Below, one piece after another: positions 35,241 to 44,000 of a DNA stretch of 50,781 nt. The DNA lies in contig NZ_JAELUP010000010.1 in NCBI RefSeq assembly GCF_016424485.1, positions 1-50,781 of the forward strand, given 5' to 3'. How positions within the stretch are numbered: the stretch's first letter is position 1; each line of letters begins with the position of its first letter. Made by a program: the position numbers and the translations under genes. The notes below the pieces were generated by a model. It was not told the DNA's origin, did no database searches, and worked only from the letters and a program-made list of their open reading frames with translations. The stretch comes from Paenibacillus roseus. GTDB taxonomy: Bacteria > Bacillota > Bacilli > Paenibacillales > Paenibacillaceae.

Positions 35241-35273
35241 AAGACGCACAACCTTTATGGCTGTGCGTCTTTA
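35241..35273 (-). terminator. Hairpin downstream of the cohesin/SLH gene
   Basis: AAGACGCACA (35241-35250) pairs with TGTGCGTCTT (35262-35271). It lies just past the minus-strand stop at 35295. The T-run on the minus side is weak, so efficiency is uncertain. Confidence 0.55.
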
Positions 35274-35294
35274 ATATGAATATTATTTGATTTC

Positions 35295-37004
35295 TCAAGG
35301 TCTAGCGCTTGCTGCGGCTGTATTTTCAATCAAATTGTAAATAACCTGCGCTGCTTCGGCGCGTGTAGAGATGCCTTGCGGCGCAAAGCTGTTCCCGGAG
35401 CGGCCCTTAATCAGTCCTAAAGCGGCGGCTTCTTTGACATGACTGATTGCCCACGGTGAAATGTTCACCTCATCGGTGAATGATGGAGCGGCTGCATCTG
35501 TCGTTGCGCCTTTTTGCAGTTTGTAGGCGCGCATCATCATCGTAACCATTTCTTCACGTGTAATCTGTGCATAAGGCGCAAAGTTGGAAACCGATTTGCC
35601 GTTTACAATTCCGCTCTCAATTGCAGCTGCGATGTCGCCGCTGAACCAGTCTGAAGGCTTGACGTCGGTAAAAGCGGTTTTGGCACTCGAAGACAGTTTG
35701 ATCGCCCGGACGAGCAAGGCGGTGAATTCAGCCCGTGTAATGCTTCGCTGAGGTTCGAAGGCTGTGGCGCTTGTCCCGTTAATAATTTGTTTGGACGCAA
35801 GCTCTGTAATGACATTGCTGGCCCAGAATGAAGCCGGGACATCCTTGAACTTCTTTTTCTTTTCCACCACGGCATATACGCTAAAATGATTTACCTTTGC
35901 TCTGAATTCCCCGTTATTGTAGTCACTCTCGATTCGCTCCAGCGGACCGGTGCCTGGGATGTAGTAAATGCTGGATAGTCTAGGGTTAATATCAGAGTTT
36001 GCTTGCAAACGAATTGTGACCGGCTGCTTGAACGTTTTCAGCTCGATTGATTTGCCGTCCGCCGTCGTCAGCGTCAGTTGGAAGTCGTAAACACCGGAGC
36101 CAAAGCGGACTTCAAATCCGTCGGTGTTGCTCTCATCTGGCAGCAATGCGGATTGTTCAGCCAAACCGGTTACAGGAGCGGACGTCAGTGTGATTGTACT
36201 CTGCCTGGCTTGTTCGGGCGTGACTTCATCGGCAAGCTGTCGCAGGACGGCGGAAGGGATGAGAAAGGTATCCTTTCCTGAAAGAATCTCCAGGTCGTTG
36301 TCTCCAAGCAGTTCATATGCGTTGCCTGGAAGCTGTACCTTGCTTGCTCCCGGAGGGAGAGTTGCCCTGACTTTACCGGAAGTCGGATTGCTCAACTCTT
36401 TAGCTGTCAGGACGAGCGTTTGTTTATCTGTATCTGGCTGGTTGCCTCCGGTATTGGTCTCGCCGCTATTGCTGCTGTTGCCATTATTGCCGTTGCCTCC
36501 GGGGGAAGAGGTGTCAGGTGTTAAATTCGCTTTTACAGACGTATCCAATACAGACTCGACAAATTTGGAATCGATCAGCTTGATGTCTTTCAGTTCAAGG
36601 GTTGTGGATGATGCTTGCTTAACTTTAAAGGATAGCGACAACAGAGCGGCGTTTCCGCTAAAGCCCGGCACATTGGCGGTTTTGACATGGGCAAAACGGA
36701 CATAGGTTTTGTCTTGCTGTACAACCTTGGCGGGGACAGAGTAGCCGTCAAGGTCTGTTGCTGCGCTGTTTTCCACATATTCAAGCCGGGATGGATCAAA
36801 ATAGAGGTTGAATTCATAGCCGTACACGTCGTGAAGCCGATCGGCTTTGACTGTTACCTTGAATACACTGCCGACAGCAAGTTTGGAGTTGGATGTTTGC
36901 AGCGAGAAGACAGGTCCGCCGTCTTCTGCCCGGGCTGATCCCATCGGGAGCGCAGCGGTACAGAGCAGCAGTGCCATGGCGATTATATAGAGTCTGCGTA
37001 CCAT
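35295..37004 (-). CDS. Surface protein with cohesin-like domain and three SLH repeats
   Basis: A 569-residue secreted protein. Signal peptide 1-26 (cleavage after GSARA); cohesin-like domain about 30-160 (VFSLQTSNSKLAVGSVFKVTV, YGYEFNLYFDPSRLEYV in parts); Gly/Asn/Ser linker about 163-190. A beta-rich middle domain runs to about 375, and three SLH repeats span about 383-569 (FKDVPASFWASNVITEL, FTDVKPSDWFSGDIAAAI, FTDEVNISPWAISHVKEAA). SLH repeats bind pyruvylated secondary wall polymer, so the protein is anchored to the cell wall and displays a cohesin. AAAGGAAG precedes the start. It lies 44 bases downstream of the dockerin-bearing amidase gene, likely co-transcribed with it. Confidence 0.88.
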   Translation of the reverse strand: MVRRLYIIAMALLLCTAALPMGSARAEDGGPVFSLQTSNSKLAVGSVFKVTVKADRLHDVYGYEFNLYFDPSRLEYVENSAATDLDGYSVPAKVVQQDKTYVRFAHVKTANVPGFSGNAALLSLSFKVKQASSTTLELKDIKLIDSKFVESVLDTSVKANLTPDTSSPGGNGNNGNSSNSGETNTGGNQPDTDKQTLVLTAKELSNPTSGKVRATLPPGASKVQLPGNAYELLGDNDLEILSGKDTFLIPSAVLRQLADEVTPEQARQSTITLTSAPVTGLAEQSALLPDESNTDGFEVRFGSGVYDFQLTLTTADGKSIELKTFKQPVTIRLQANSDINPRLSSIYYIPGTGPLERIESDYNNGEFRAKVNHFSVYAVVEKKKKFKDVPASFWASNVITELASKQIINGTSATAFEPQRSITRAEFTALLVRAIKLSSSAKTAFTDVKPSDWFSGDIAAAIESGIVNGKSVSNFAPYAQITREEMVTMMMRAYKLQKGATTDAAAPSFTDEVNISPWAISHVKEAAALGLIKGRSGNSFAPQGISTRAEAAQVIYNLIENTAAASARP

Positions 37005-37048
37005 AGTTGAAATCTTCCTTTCCTGTTTGAGCGTGCACTGTTGCTTGA

Positions 37049-39331
37049 TTAATTAGTCAAAGCAGGGAACAGCTCAGGGGACACACGGTATTTGGTGCCT
37101 TGCTCGAATCCATATGCTAGCTTGATCAAGGTGCCTTCGTCGAATGGTTTGCCGAGCAGCTCGATGCCGATCGGTGAATCCGGGCGTCCGCTTATGCTGG
37201 CGAATCCTGCAGGTACGCTAATTGCCGGGAAACCGGAGAACGGGCTGAGACGGTTGGCGCTGCCGGCGCTTCCTCCGACCGGAGCCGCTGTAGATGGATA
37301 TAACAGGGCGTCTAATTTGTTGTCTGCCATTGTTGACAGCAAGGACTGCTGGGTTGTGCGTGTTCGGTACAACAGAATATCCTTGTAGGCTTCCGTCTCC
37401 AGCACCTCAATGCTATTGCGGGCAACCATGGAGCTTCGTTGCGACTCCAGAATTGTGCCTGTCGCCAAAATATCAGAGAGAGATTTGAATGTTACATCCG
37501 GGCCGATGGATGGAGAGTTCAAGTAATCGTTCAGATTGAACTTGAATTCTGTACCGCTCAAGCTATTGTAGCTCAGAATCTTCGCAAGGTTTGGAACGGT
37601 CACATCAACTACAGTTGCGCCCATGCGTTCCATCTCAGCAATGGCTCGGTTGGTCAATCGGATGACCTCGCTGTTGGTTCCCATCACGCTGCTGTCACGG
37701 ATAACGCCAATGCGCGCTCCCTTCAGACCGTTCACATCCAGGTAGTCGGTGTAGCTGCTTGGAATGCGCCCGATGCTGTAAGAGGTTGCCAAATCATTCT
37801 TGTCATAGCCGCTGACCACATCGAGCATCAGGGCGGCGTCTGCAACTGTGCGGGCCATTGGTCCGCCTACGTCTTGAGACAGCGCCAGTGGAATGATGCC
37901 TTCACGGCTTGTCAATCCAATTGTAGGGCGGATGCCGACGAGACTATTGTAGGAGGAAGGAATTCGGATCGAACCGCCTGTGTCTGTGCCCAGTCCGATT
38001 GCGCCGAGATTTGCTGCAAGCGCTGCGCCTGTACCGCCGCTTGAACCGCCCGGGTTGCGGGACAAGTCATAAGGGTTGTTGGTCTGTCCGCCCAGGGAAC
38101 TGATAGTTGTAGTGCCGAAGGCGAATTCATGAAGGTTGGATTTGGCCAAAATGATTGCCCCTGCGTCCTTCAGCTTCTGGATCATAAACGAATCGGTTGT
38201 TGTAAAGTTGTTTTGAAGACATATGCAGCCCGCGGTTGTCGGCATGCCGACGGTATTGTAGTTGTCTTTCACAATGACAGGAATGCCATGCAGAGGGCCT
38301 CTTAATTTGCCTGTCGCCTTGTATTCCGCATCCATCTCCCTGGCGATATCCAGAGCGTGTGAGTTGACGGTTAGAATAGAATGGAGCTGGCTGTCATAGT
38401 TGTCGATGCGTTTCAAATACATGCTGACCAGCTTTTCGGCTGTCAGTTCACCGGATTGCATGGCGGCGTGAATGTCGGCAACCGTAGTTTCGATCAGCTC
38501 AAATGGCTTGTCCAACAGTTTTCTGGCGAGAATCGCGAGGTCGGCCAAATCAATTTTCAGATTGGCGTTGAAATCACCTTCGGCAATTCGCTCCCATTGC
38601 GGATCAACGGAAGTGAGATCGAAATAGTGAACCAGCTTGGCGAGGTCGCCGATCTCAATTTTGCCGTTTCGGTTCAGGTCGCCGATGAGTCCTTTTTCAA
38701 TTTCAAGATCCAGTGTAGAACTGCCGGCTGTTCCGTACTCGCCGTCCGGGGAGAGTCCGAGTTCTGCGCTTACTGTTACATTGTCAACTCCGGCTGCTGC
38801 TTTGGCTTTGAAGCTGACGATAATAATCGGTTGGTTGCTCACCAGTTTGGAATTCGGATTAGCTGTAATGACGGTAATCTTGCCGGGAGCTTCTTGTTGT
38901 CCGACGATTTGAATATGGCTTCCTGCCGCTTTTACCTCCTGGAATTCCAGCTTGGAGGTGTTGTATTGAATCACGAATTTTTCTGCCGCTACTGTATCCG
39001 GAATATTTTTCAACGCAATGCTGACCTGCAGTTTTTCTCCAAAGCGAAGGTTCTTCTGCCCCTCTACTACGACGGATGGAGAAGTATCTGCCAGTTGGTC
39101 TGCAATTCTTTGCGCAGACTCGTTGTCCTCTGGCGAAGCATCCGGCGCCGGGATTTCAACGATTGACTCTTCCGGCGTGTCTCCGCTTTGAGGAGATGTA
39201 TCGGAAGGGGTCTGAGCAACAGGGGAATCTTGTTGTGCGCTTGCATAAGGGGACGAGACGACTCCCGACCCGGTAAATAAGGTTGCTGCGATCAGGACGG
39301 ATAACAGTGATTTAAGCAGTTTGTTGTTCAT
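37049..39331 (-). CDS. Secreted cohesin-dockerin amidase (amidase-signature family)
   Basis: A 760-residue exported protein. Signal peptide 1-32; Pro/Ser/Asp-rich linker to about 85; cohesin-like domain about 86-212; type I dockerin about 214-276 with two calcium-loop repeats (GDLNRNGKIEIGDL and GDFNANLKIDLADL); and an amidase-signature domain about 282-755. The catalytic triad is intact: Lys355 (VIVKDNYNT), cis-Ser430 (PGGSSGGT) and nucleophile Ser454 (TDTGGSIRIP). The amidase hydrolyses an amide bond outside the cell; the substrate is unknown. ATG 39331 follows GGAGG on the minus strand. Amidase-signature enzymes are mostly cytoplasmic, so this secreted, dockerin-tagged form is unusual. Confidence 0.88.
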   Translation of the reverse strand: MNNKLLKSLLSVLIAATLFTGSGVVSSPYASAQQDSPVAQTPSDTSPQSGDTPEESIVEIPAPDASPEDNESAQRIADQLADTSPSVVVEGQKNLRFGEKLQVSIALKNIPDTVAAEKFVIQYNTSKLEFQEVKAAGSHIQIVGQQEAPGKITVITANPNSKLVSNQPIIIVSFKAKAAAGVDNVTVSAELGLSPDGEYGTAGSSTLDLEIEKGLIGDLNRNGKIEIGDLAKLVHYFDLTSVDPQWERIAEGDFNANLKIDLADLAILARKLLDKPFELIETTVADIHAAMQSGELTAEKLVSMYLKRIDNYDSQLHSILTVNSHALDIAREMDAEYKATGKLRGPLHGIPVIVKDNYNTVGMPTTAGCICLQNNFTTTDSFMIQKLKDAGAIILAKSNLHEFAFGTTTISSLGGQTNNPYDLSRNPGGSSGGTGAALAANLGAIGLGTDTGGSIRIPSSYNSLVGIRPTIGLTSREGIIPLALSQDVGGPMARTVADAALMLDVVSGYDKNDLATSYSIGRIPSSYTDYLDVNGLKGARIGVIRDSSVMGTNSEVIRLTNRAIAEMERMGATVVDVTVPNLAKILSYNSLSGTEFKFNLNDYLNSPSIGPDVTFKSLSDILATGTILESQRSSMVARNSIEVLETEAYKDILLYRTRTTQQSLLSTMADNKLDALLYPSTAAPVGGSAGSANRLSPFSGFPAISVPAGFASISGRPDSPIGIELLGKPFDEGTLIKLAYGFEQGTKYRVSPELFPALTN

Positions 39332-39768
39332 GGGGCCTCCTGAATAATTGTAGTCTGGTGATAGAATACGAGTCTTGATGTTGTACATACACTATGTCAG
39401 ATTTTATCACCGCCTATGATATTTTTATCGAAAATAACGTGAGTTTCATAATAATCATTGTATTTAGTGTTAGGTTTTCTTGCAAACTAATTAAACGCTA
39501 AAAAAACGTTATCATCCAGTATTATCGTGCAAAATCTCAATTTTTCATTAGATTATATAGTTTTTAAGATTATTTTAATGTTATATAATATAACATAAAT
39601 ATATCACATAGATTCTAGATGCAATAGAATAATCTGGTTGCTTGGACATTGGTCATCCCAAGTAGAGGTCTGTGGAACATACAAAAGTGAGAGAATATTG
39701 AAGACGCGTGCGGCAGTATGGTAAGGTATACAAGATAAGTATGGTTTAAATTAATGGAGGTGCAGTAA
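39332..39768. promoter_or_regulatory. Divergent regulatory region between the amidase gene and uxaC, with a 19-bp palindrome
   Basis: A very AT-rich 437-base gap. A perfect 9-1-9 palindrome, ATGTTATAT-A-ATATAACAT, lies at 39578-39596 and contains a TATAAT (39584-39589). A weak promoter for uxaC may be TTGAAG (39698-39703) with TAAGGT 18 bases on. I see no gene in the gap. Confidence 0.5.
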
Positions 39769-41175
39769 TTGAAAGCGTTTATGGATGATCAATTCTTACT
39801 GTCTAATGCAACGGCTGTCCGTTTGTATCATGATTATGCCAAGAATATGCCGATCATTGACTATCACTGCCATTTAAGCCCTCAGGAAATCTATGAAAAT
39901 AAGGCGTTTTCGAATATTACAGAAGCTTGGTTGTATGGAGATCATTATAAATGGCGGGCATTGCGGGCCAACGGCGTGCCTGAGAAATATGTAACTGGAG
40001 GCGAGGGTGCAAGCGATTACGAGCGATTTGCGGCATGGGCCAAGACAGTGCCGAACACAATCGGCAACCCGCTCTACCATTGGTCGCATCTGGAGCTTCG
40101 CCGTTTTTTTGATATTGAGGAACTGCTTAATGAGGAGAATGCCCAGATCATCTGGGAGAAGGCTAATGCAAAGCTGAGTGGAAGCGGATTCAAGGCGCGT
40201 GATTTGATCGTGAAGTCAAATGTCAGAGTCATCTGCACAACAGATGATCCCGTTGATTCCCTGGAGTATCACTTCAAGATCAAGGATATTGAAGACTTCG
40301 ATGTTCAGGTGCTGCCATCGTTCCGCCCGGACAAGGGACTGGAAATTAACCGTGTCGGATTCAGGGAATGGATCGGCCAACTGGAACAGGCAGCGGGAAC
40401 GTCTATTTCGAATTATGATGCTCTGCTGTCTGCACTGGAGTCGCGAGTACACTTTTTTCATCAGGCGGGCTGTCGCGTATCCGACCATGCGCTGGACTAT
40501 GTGCCCTACAAAGAGGCGACCAAGGAGGAAGCGGCGGCAATTTTTGCTCGTGCATTGAAGGGTGAGCGGGTCAGTCGGGATGAAGAGCAGCAGTACAAGA
40601 CATATACGCTTATTTTCCTGGGCAAGCTGTATGCCCGTCATGACTGGGCGATGCAATATCATATTAATGCGGCGCGAAATAATAGTCTTCGGCAGTTCAA
40701 TCTGCTCGGGCCGGATCGGGGCTTTGATTCAATCAACGATAGTCCGGTGGCGTACCCGCTGATGAAGCTGTTAAGCTCGCTGGATGAGGAAAGTTTGCTG
40801 CCGCGGACGATTTTGTATTCGCTCAACGCAAATGACAACGAAATTCTGGCTGCACTGATGGGAAGCTTTCAAGGCGACGGAATCCCTGGAAAAATCCAGC
40901 TAGGCTCGGCTTGGTGGTTTAATGACACGAAGGACGGAATGCTGGCGCAGCTCAAGTCGCTTGGTAATTTCGGCTTGCTCAGCCGTTTCGTCGGCATGTT
41001 GACCGATTCCCGGAGTTTCCTGTCGTATACGCGTCATGAGTACTTCCGCCGCATCCTTTGCAATCTGCTTGGAGAGTGGACTGAAAACGGTGAAGTTCCG
41101 AATGATCTGGAGTTGCTTGGCGGCATCGTGCAACACATTTCGTATTATAATGCGAAGAATTACTTTAAATTTTAG
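39769..41175 (+). CDS. uxaC: Glucuronate (uronate) isomerase
   Basis: Isomerises D-glucuronate to fructuronate and D-galacturonate to tagaturonate. The 468-residue product shows the amidohydrolase-fold metal motif DYHCHLSPQEI (His33, His35), GDHYKWRALRANGV, the CTTDDPVDSLEYH motif and FRPDKGLEINR. TTG 39769 is chosen because GGAGG (39756-39760) is 8 bases away; the next ATG (39781) is 20 bases away. None of uxaA, uxaB, uxuA, kdgK or a uronate transporter is adjacent, so the gene is isolated from the rest of its pathway. A MITE-like repeat starts at its stop codon. Confidence 0.95.
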   Translation: MKAFMDDQFLLSNATAVRLYHDYAKNMPIIDYHCHLSPQEIYENKAFSNITEAWLYGDHYKWRALRANGVPEKYVTGGEGASDYERFAAWAKTVPNTIGNPLYHWSHLELRRFFDIEELLNEENAQIIWEKANAKLSGSGFKARDLIVKSNVRVICTTDDPVDSLEYHFKIKDIEDFDVQVLPSFRPDKGLEINRVGFREWIGQLEQAAGTSISNYDALLSALESRVHFFHQAGCRVSDHALDYVPYKEATKEEAAAIFARALKGERVSRDEEQQYKTYTLIFLGKLYARHDWAMQYHINAARNNSLRQFNLLGPDRGFDSINDSPVAYPLMKLLSSLDEESLLPRTILYSLNANDNEILAALMGSFQGDGIPGKIQLGSAWWFNDTKDGMLAQLKSLGNFGLLSRFVGMLTDSRSFLSYTRHEYFRRILCNLLGEWTENGEVPNDLELLGGIVQHISYYNAKNYFKF

Positions 41176-41267
41176 GCTCCACCTTAATCAGTGTTTGACG
41201 GAAAGCGGAGGAAGCGATAAAAGTGCTTTCTCTTGCTAAAAGTCAAGCACTGATTTCGATTTTAAGC
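41175..41267. repeat. MITE-like inverted-repeat element, copy 2 (short)
   Basis: Terminal inverted repeats AATCAGTGTTTGAC (41186-41199) and GTCAAGCACTGATT (41242-41255) match copy 1 at 16756-16965 with one mismatch. Outer GGCTC (41175) and AAGCT (41263) also match. Inner sequence is related end to end in the opposite orientation (TTGACxxxTAGCAAG on one side, AGCGA on the other). It probably also serves as the transcript end of uxaC. Confidence 0.7.
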
Positions 41268-41399
41268 TAATTTCATCATTAAAATATCATATATGGATTT
41301 ATATGGTTGGGTATAGATTTTATCAATCTCTGTATAAAAGTTATCTATCAAAAAACAATTGAATTTGAGGCGGCCATAAAGTAGGCTTATTTCATTCAT

Positions 41400-41426
41400 A
41401 ATTCCGATTTAACAACTAGGAATCAT
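41400..41426. promoter_or_regulatory. Shared sulfur-operon operator, site 3
   Basis: AATTCC-N11-TAGGAATCAT, the third 27-bp site with the layout of those at 17178 and 20759, 49 bases before the first gene of sulfur operon 3. A promoter here is weaker (TTGAGG at 41365-41370 and TATTTC at 41388-41393, 17-base spacer). Confidence 0.62.
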
Positions 41427-41475
41427 TTGAATAATAAAAAGGGGTATTCACATACAAAAAAAGAGGAGGAGTACG

Positions 41476-41958
41476 ATGTCTAAAATACCTTTCGATATTC
41501 AACCCTACTTAAATATTCACGATCAATTGCACCAGGCTGTTGAAGAGTTGACGCAGCAGCAGCTCTATTGGAAAGAGGCGCCTGAGAAATGGAGCGTTGT
41601 GGAGGTTATCTCCCACCTGGCGGACCATCATATTGTGGTCACGTTTCGGATACGCGATTTACTGGCAGACACTTCGGCGCGTCTTCCGGGTTTTGAACAG
41701 GATAAATGGGTTTCAGGTCAGTATGCGAACGAAAGCAAGGTAGAGGATTATTTAGCCCTGATTGCTGCCTTGATTCAATACAACAGTTTGTTGCTTGCAC
41801 GTTTGCGTCCGGAAGATTGGGATAAGACAGCATTGAACGCCGCTGGCAATGAAGTTTCGCTGCGCGGAATTATTACGTCGGTTGCGAATCATGTTCAATC
41901 GCATCTGCAACAAATCGATCGCATTAAAAGCGCGTATGAAACTTCTGTGAGCGGGTAA
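41476..41958 (+). CDS. DinB-superfamily protein (bacillithiol-transferase type)
   Basis: A 160-residue four-helix-bundle protein of the DinB/YfiT superfamily. The metal-binding His triad is visible: His47 (VISHLADHH), His139 and His143 (ANHVQSHLQQ). In Bacillales many of these are bacillithiol S-transferases that attach bacillithiol to, or remove it from, electrophilic compounds. In a sulfur-salvage operon it could handle S-conjugates; that is inference. GAGGAGGAG precedes the ATG. First gene of sulfur operon 3, 60 bases before the GNAT gene. Confidence 0.82.
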   Translation: MSKIPFDIQPYLNIHDQLHQAVEELTQQQLYWKEAPEKWSVVEVISHLADHHIVVTFRIRDLLADTSARLPGFEQDKWVSGQYANESKVEDYLALIAALIQYNSLLLARLRPEDWDKTALNAAGNEVSLRGIITSVANHVQSHLQQIDRIKSAYETSVSG

Positions 41959-42018
41959 TAGCGCCTGAAGCGGGGTTAAGCGGCTGCAGCATCGGAAGAT
42001 GAATTGGGGGACGACAAT

Positions 42019-42570
42019 ATGGCAAATCAACAGGTTACAGTGAGGTTGGCAGGGACGGCGGATCAGGATGCGCTGGCGCCGTTGCTGCTCGAAGCTTATG
42101 ACCAGTACCGGGACGTCTTGAGCCCCAAGCGATGGGAAGCTTATCGCGACAGCATCGAAGCCTCAGTAAGAGAGGATGCTGCGGACGCGAAGATTGTCGC
42201 TGAATTGGATGGAAAGCTGGCAGGCAGCGTCTTCTTATTCAAGACGAGTGAAGCGGCATACGGTTCCTCCAGTCCCGGTAATGCAACACCGGTGCTCCGG
42301 CTGCTTGGAGTAAGCAAGGAGGCGCGCGGCCAGGGAATCGCGACCCGGCTTATCCGTGAAAGTGCCAGAGTGGCGGCGAGTTGGGGAGCAGATGCGCTCT
42401 ATCTGTACACAACGGACATTATGAAATCTGCTGTGAATTTGTACGAACGTCTCGGACTTGAGCGTGTGCTGGACAAAGAGTTCGACTCAGAGGGAATACT
42501 GATTAAGTGCTACCGGATTCCACTTGCCGAATTTCTGGCGCAAGCAGAGGAAGAAGTACAACTACATTAA
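42019..42570 (+). CDS. GNAT-family N-acetyltransferase of the sulfur operon
   Basis: A 183-residue acetyltransferase with the acetyl-CoA motif [21 protein letters not shown] and motif B around [24 protein letters not shown] 42019 is preceded by GGGGGA at suitable spacing; the open frame upstream starts at a TTG at 42004. It is encoded 13 bases before an FMN monooxygenase. In B. subtilis the yxe and ytm/snaB-type operons, a GNAT N-acetylates S-substituted cysteines before a monooxygenase cleaves the C-S bond. The same pair here suggests that role; substrate not known. Confidence 0.85.
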   Translation: MANQQVTVRLAGTADQDALAPLLLEAYDQYRDVLSPKRWEAYRDSIEASVREDAADAKIVAELDGKLAGSVFLFKTSEAAYGSSSPGNATPVLRLLGVSKEARGQGIATRLIRESARVAASWGADALYLYTTDIMKSAVNLYERLGLERVLDKEFDSEGILIKCYRIPLAEFLAQAEEEVQLH

Positions 42571-42583
42571 GGGAGGAAATGAA

Positions 42584-43906
42584 ATGTCTCAACGTAAACA
42601 ATTGAAACTTGGTGTCATTATTCACGGGGTAGGCGGCTTGATTTCCGGCTGGCGGCATCCTGATGTGCCGGCGGACGCAAGTATCAGCCTTGAATTTTAT
42701 AAAAACCATGCGCAGCTTGCAGAGGCCGGCAAATTCGATCTGGCGTTTATCGCCGACGGGTTGCATATCAATGAGAAATCAATTCCCCATTTCCTCAATC
42801 GTTTTGAACCGTTGACGATTTTATCGGCGCTTGCGGCTGTCACTTCCCGTATTGGGCTGGTCGGAACACTGTCGACTTCCTACAGCGAGCCGTTTACCGT
42901 TGCCAGACAATTCGCTTCGCTGGATGCGATCAGCGATGGACGGGCGGGGTGGAATGTCGTCACTTCTCCACTGGAAGCATCGGCGCGGAATTTTAATAAA
43001 GGCAGTCATCCTACGCATGGTGATCGTTACAAGATTGCAACCGAGCATTTGGAAGTTGTGCGAGGCCTGTGGGATTCCTGGGAGGATGACGCTTTCGTCA
43101 GGGATAAGGAAAATGACCGTTTCTTCGATTCCTCCAAAATGCACCCATTGAATCACAAAGGCAACTATTTTTCTGTAGAAGGGCCGCTGAATGTTGCCCG
43201 GTCCCGCCAAGGCCAGCCGGTTATTTTCCAAGCAGGAGCGTCGGAGAGCGGCAAAGAGTTGGCGGTAGCGAGCGCTGACGCCATATTTACAAGCCATACC
43301 ATTCTGGAGGATGCGAAAGCATTCTATAAAGAAATCAAGGAACGTGCAGTCGAGCAGGGTCGCTCTGAAGATGACATCGTCATCATGCCGGGGATCGGCC
43401 CGATAATAGGCGATACGGAAGAGGAAGCCGAGCAGCTCTATCAAGAGTTGGCTAGTCTGGTATCCATAGACCGTGCCCTTGAATTCCTCGGTCGTTTCTT
43501 TGATCACCATGATTTTAGCCAATATCCGCTAGACGAGCCGTTCCCGGATCTGGGCGATCTCGGCAAAAACACGTTCCGCAGCGATACGGATAAAATCAAG
43601 CAAAAAGCGCGTGAACACGGTCTTACATTGCGTCAAGTGGCGCTGCAGACCACAACGCCGCGCAGTTCATTCACCGGAACGCCGGAAAAGGTAGCCGATT
43701 TGATCCAGAAATGGCACGAGGAGAAAGGATCGGACGGCTTCATTGTCCACGCGGCTACACCGGTGCAACTGCGCAGGTTTGTAGAAAAAGTGGTGCCGAT
43801 TTTGCAGGAGCGCGGGATTTTCAGAACGGAGTACGAAGCGGATACGCTGCGCGGAAATCTGGGACTGCCGATTCCGGCAAACCGCCACACTTTGCAGCGC
43901 GTGTGA
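42584..43906 (+). CDS. FMN-dependent monooxygenase (NtaA/SnaA/DszA/YxeK family)
   Basis: A 440-residue flavin-reductase-dependent, luciferase-like monooxygenase. Family marks: [44 protein letters not shown] (in parts), [33 protein letters not shown], and [16 protein letters not shown]. Family members oxidise nitrilotriacetate, dibenzothiophene sulfone (DszA) or N-acetylated S-alkylcysteines (YxeK, CmoJ) using FMNH2 from a partner reductase. No reductase is in the operon, so it must be supplied elsewhere. GGGAGGAAA precedes ATG 42584. Context favours organosulfur cleavage; a deacetylase, usual in yxe/ytm operons, is missing. Confidence 0.9.
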   Translation: MSQRKQLKLGVIIHGVGGLISGWRHPDVPADASISLEFYKNHAQLAEAGKFDLAFIADGLHINEKSIPHFLNRFEPLTILSALAAVTSRIGLVGTLSTSYSEPFTVARQFASLDAISDGRAGWNVVTSPLEASARNFNKGSHPTHGDRYKIATEHLEVVRGLWDSWEDDAFVRDKENDRFFDSSKMHPLNHKGNYFSVEGPLNVARSRQGQPVIFQAGASESGKELAVASADAIFTSHTILEDAKAFYKEIKERAVEQGRSEDDIVIMPGIGPIIGDTEEEAEQLYQELASLVSIDRALEFLGRFFDHHDFSQYPLDEPFPDLGDLGKNTFRSDTDKIKQKAREHGLTLRQVALQTTTPRSSFTGTPEKVADLIQKWHEEKGSDGFIVHAATPVQLRRFVEKVVPILQERGIFRTEYEADTLRGNLGLPIPANRHTLQRV

Positions 43907-44000
43907 TTTAACCGAATTCAACGGTTTCAATCAGCTAGTTTCACAGGCTGAACGATATACAATTCAACAGTGCTAATTACAGAAGGAGAGAGGAAAGAAA

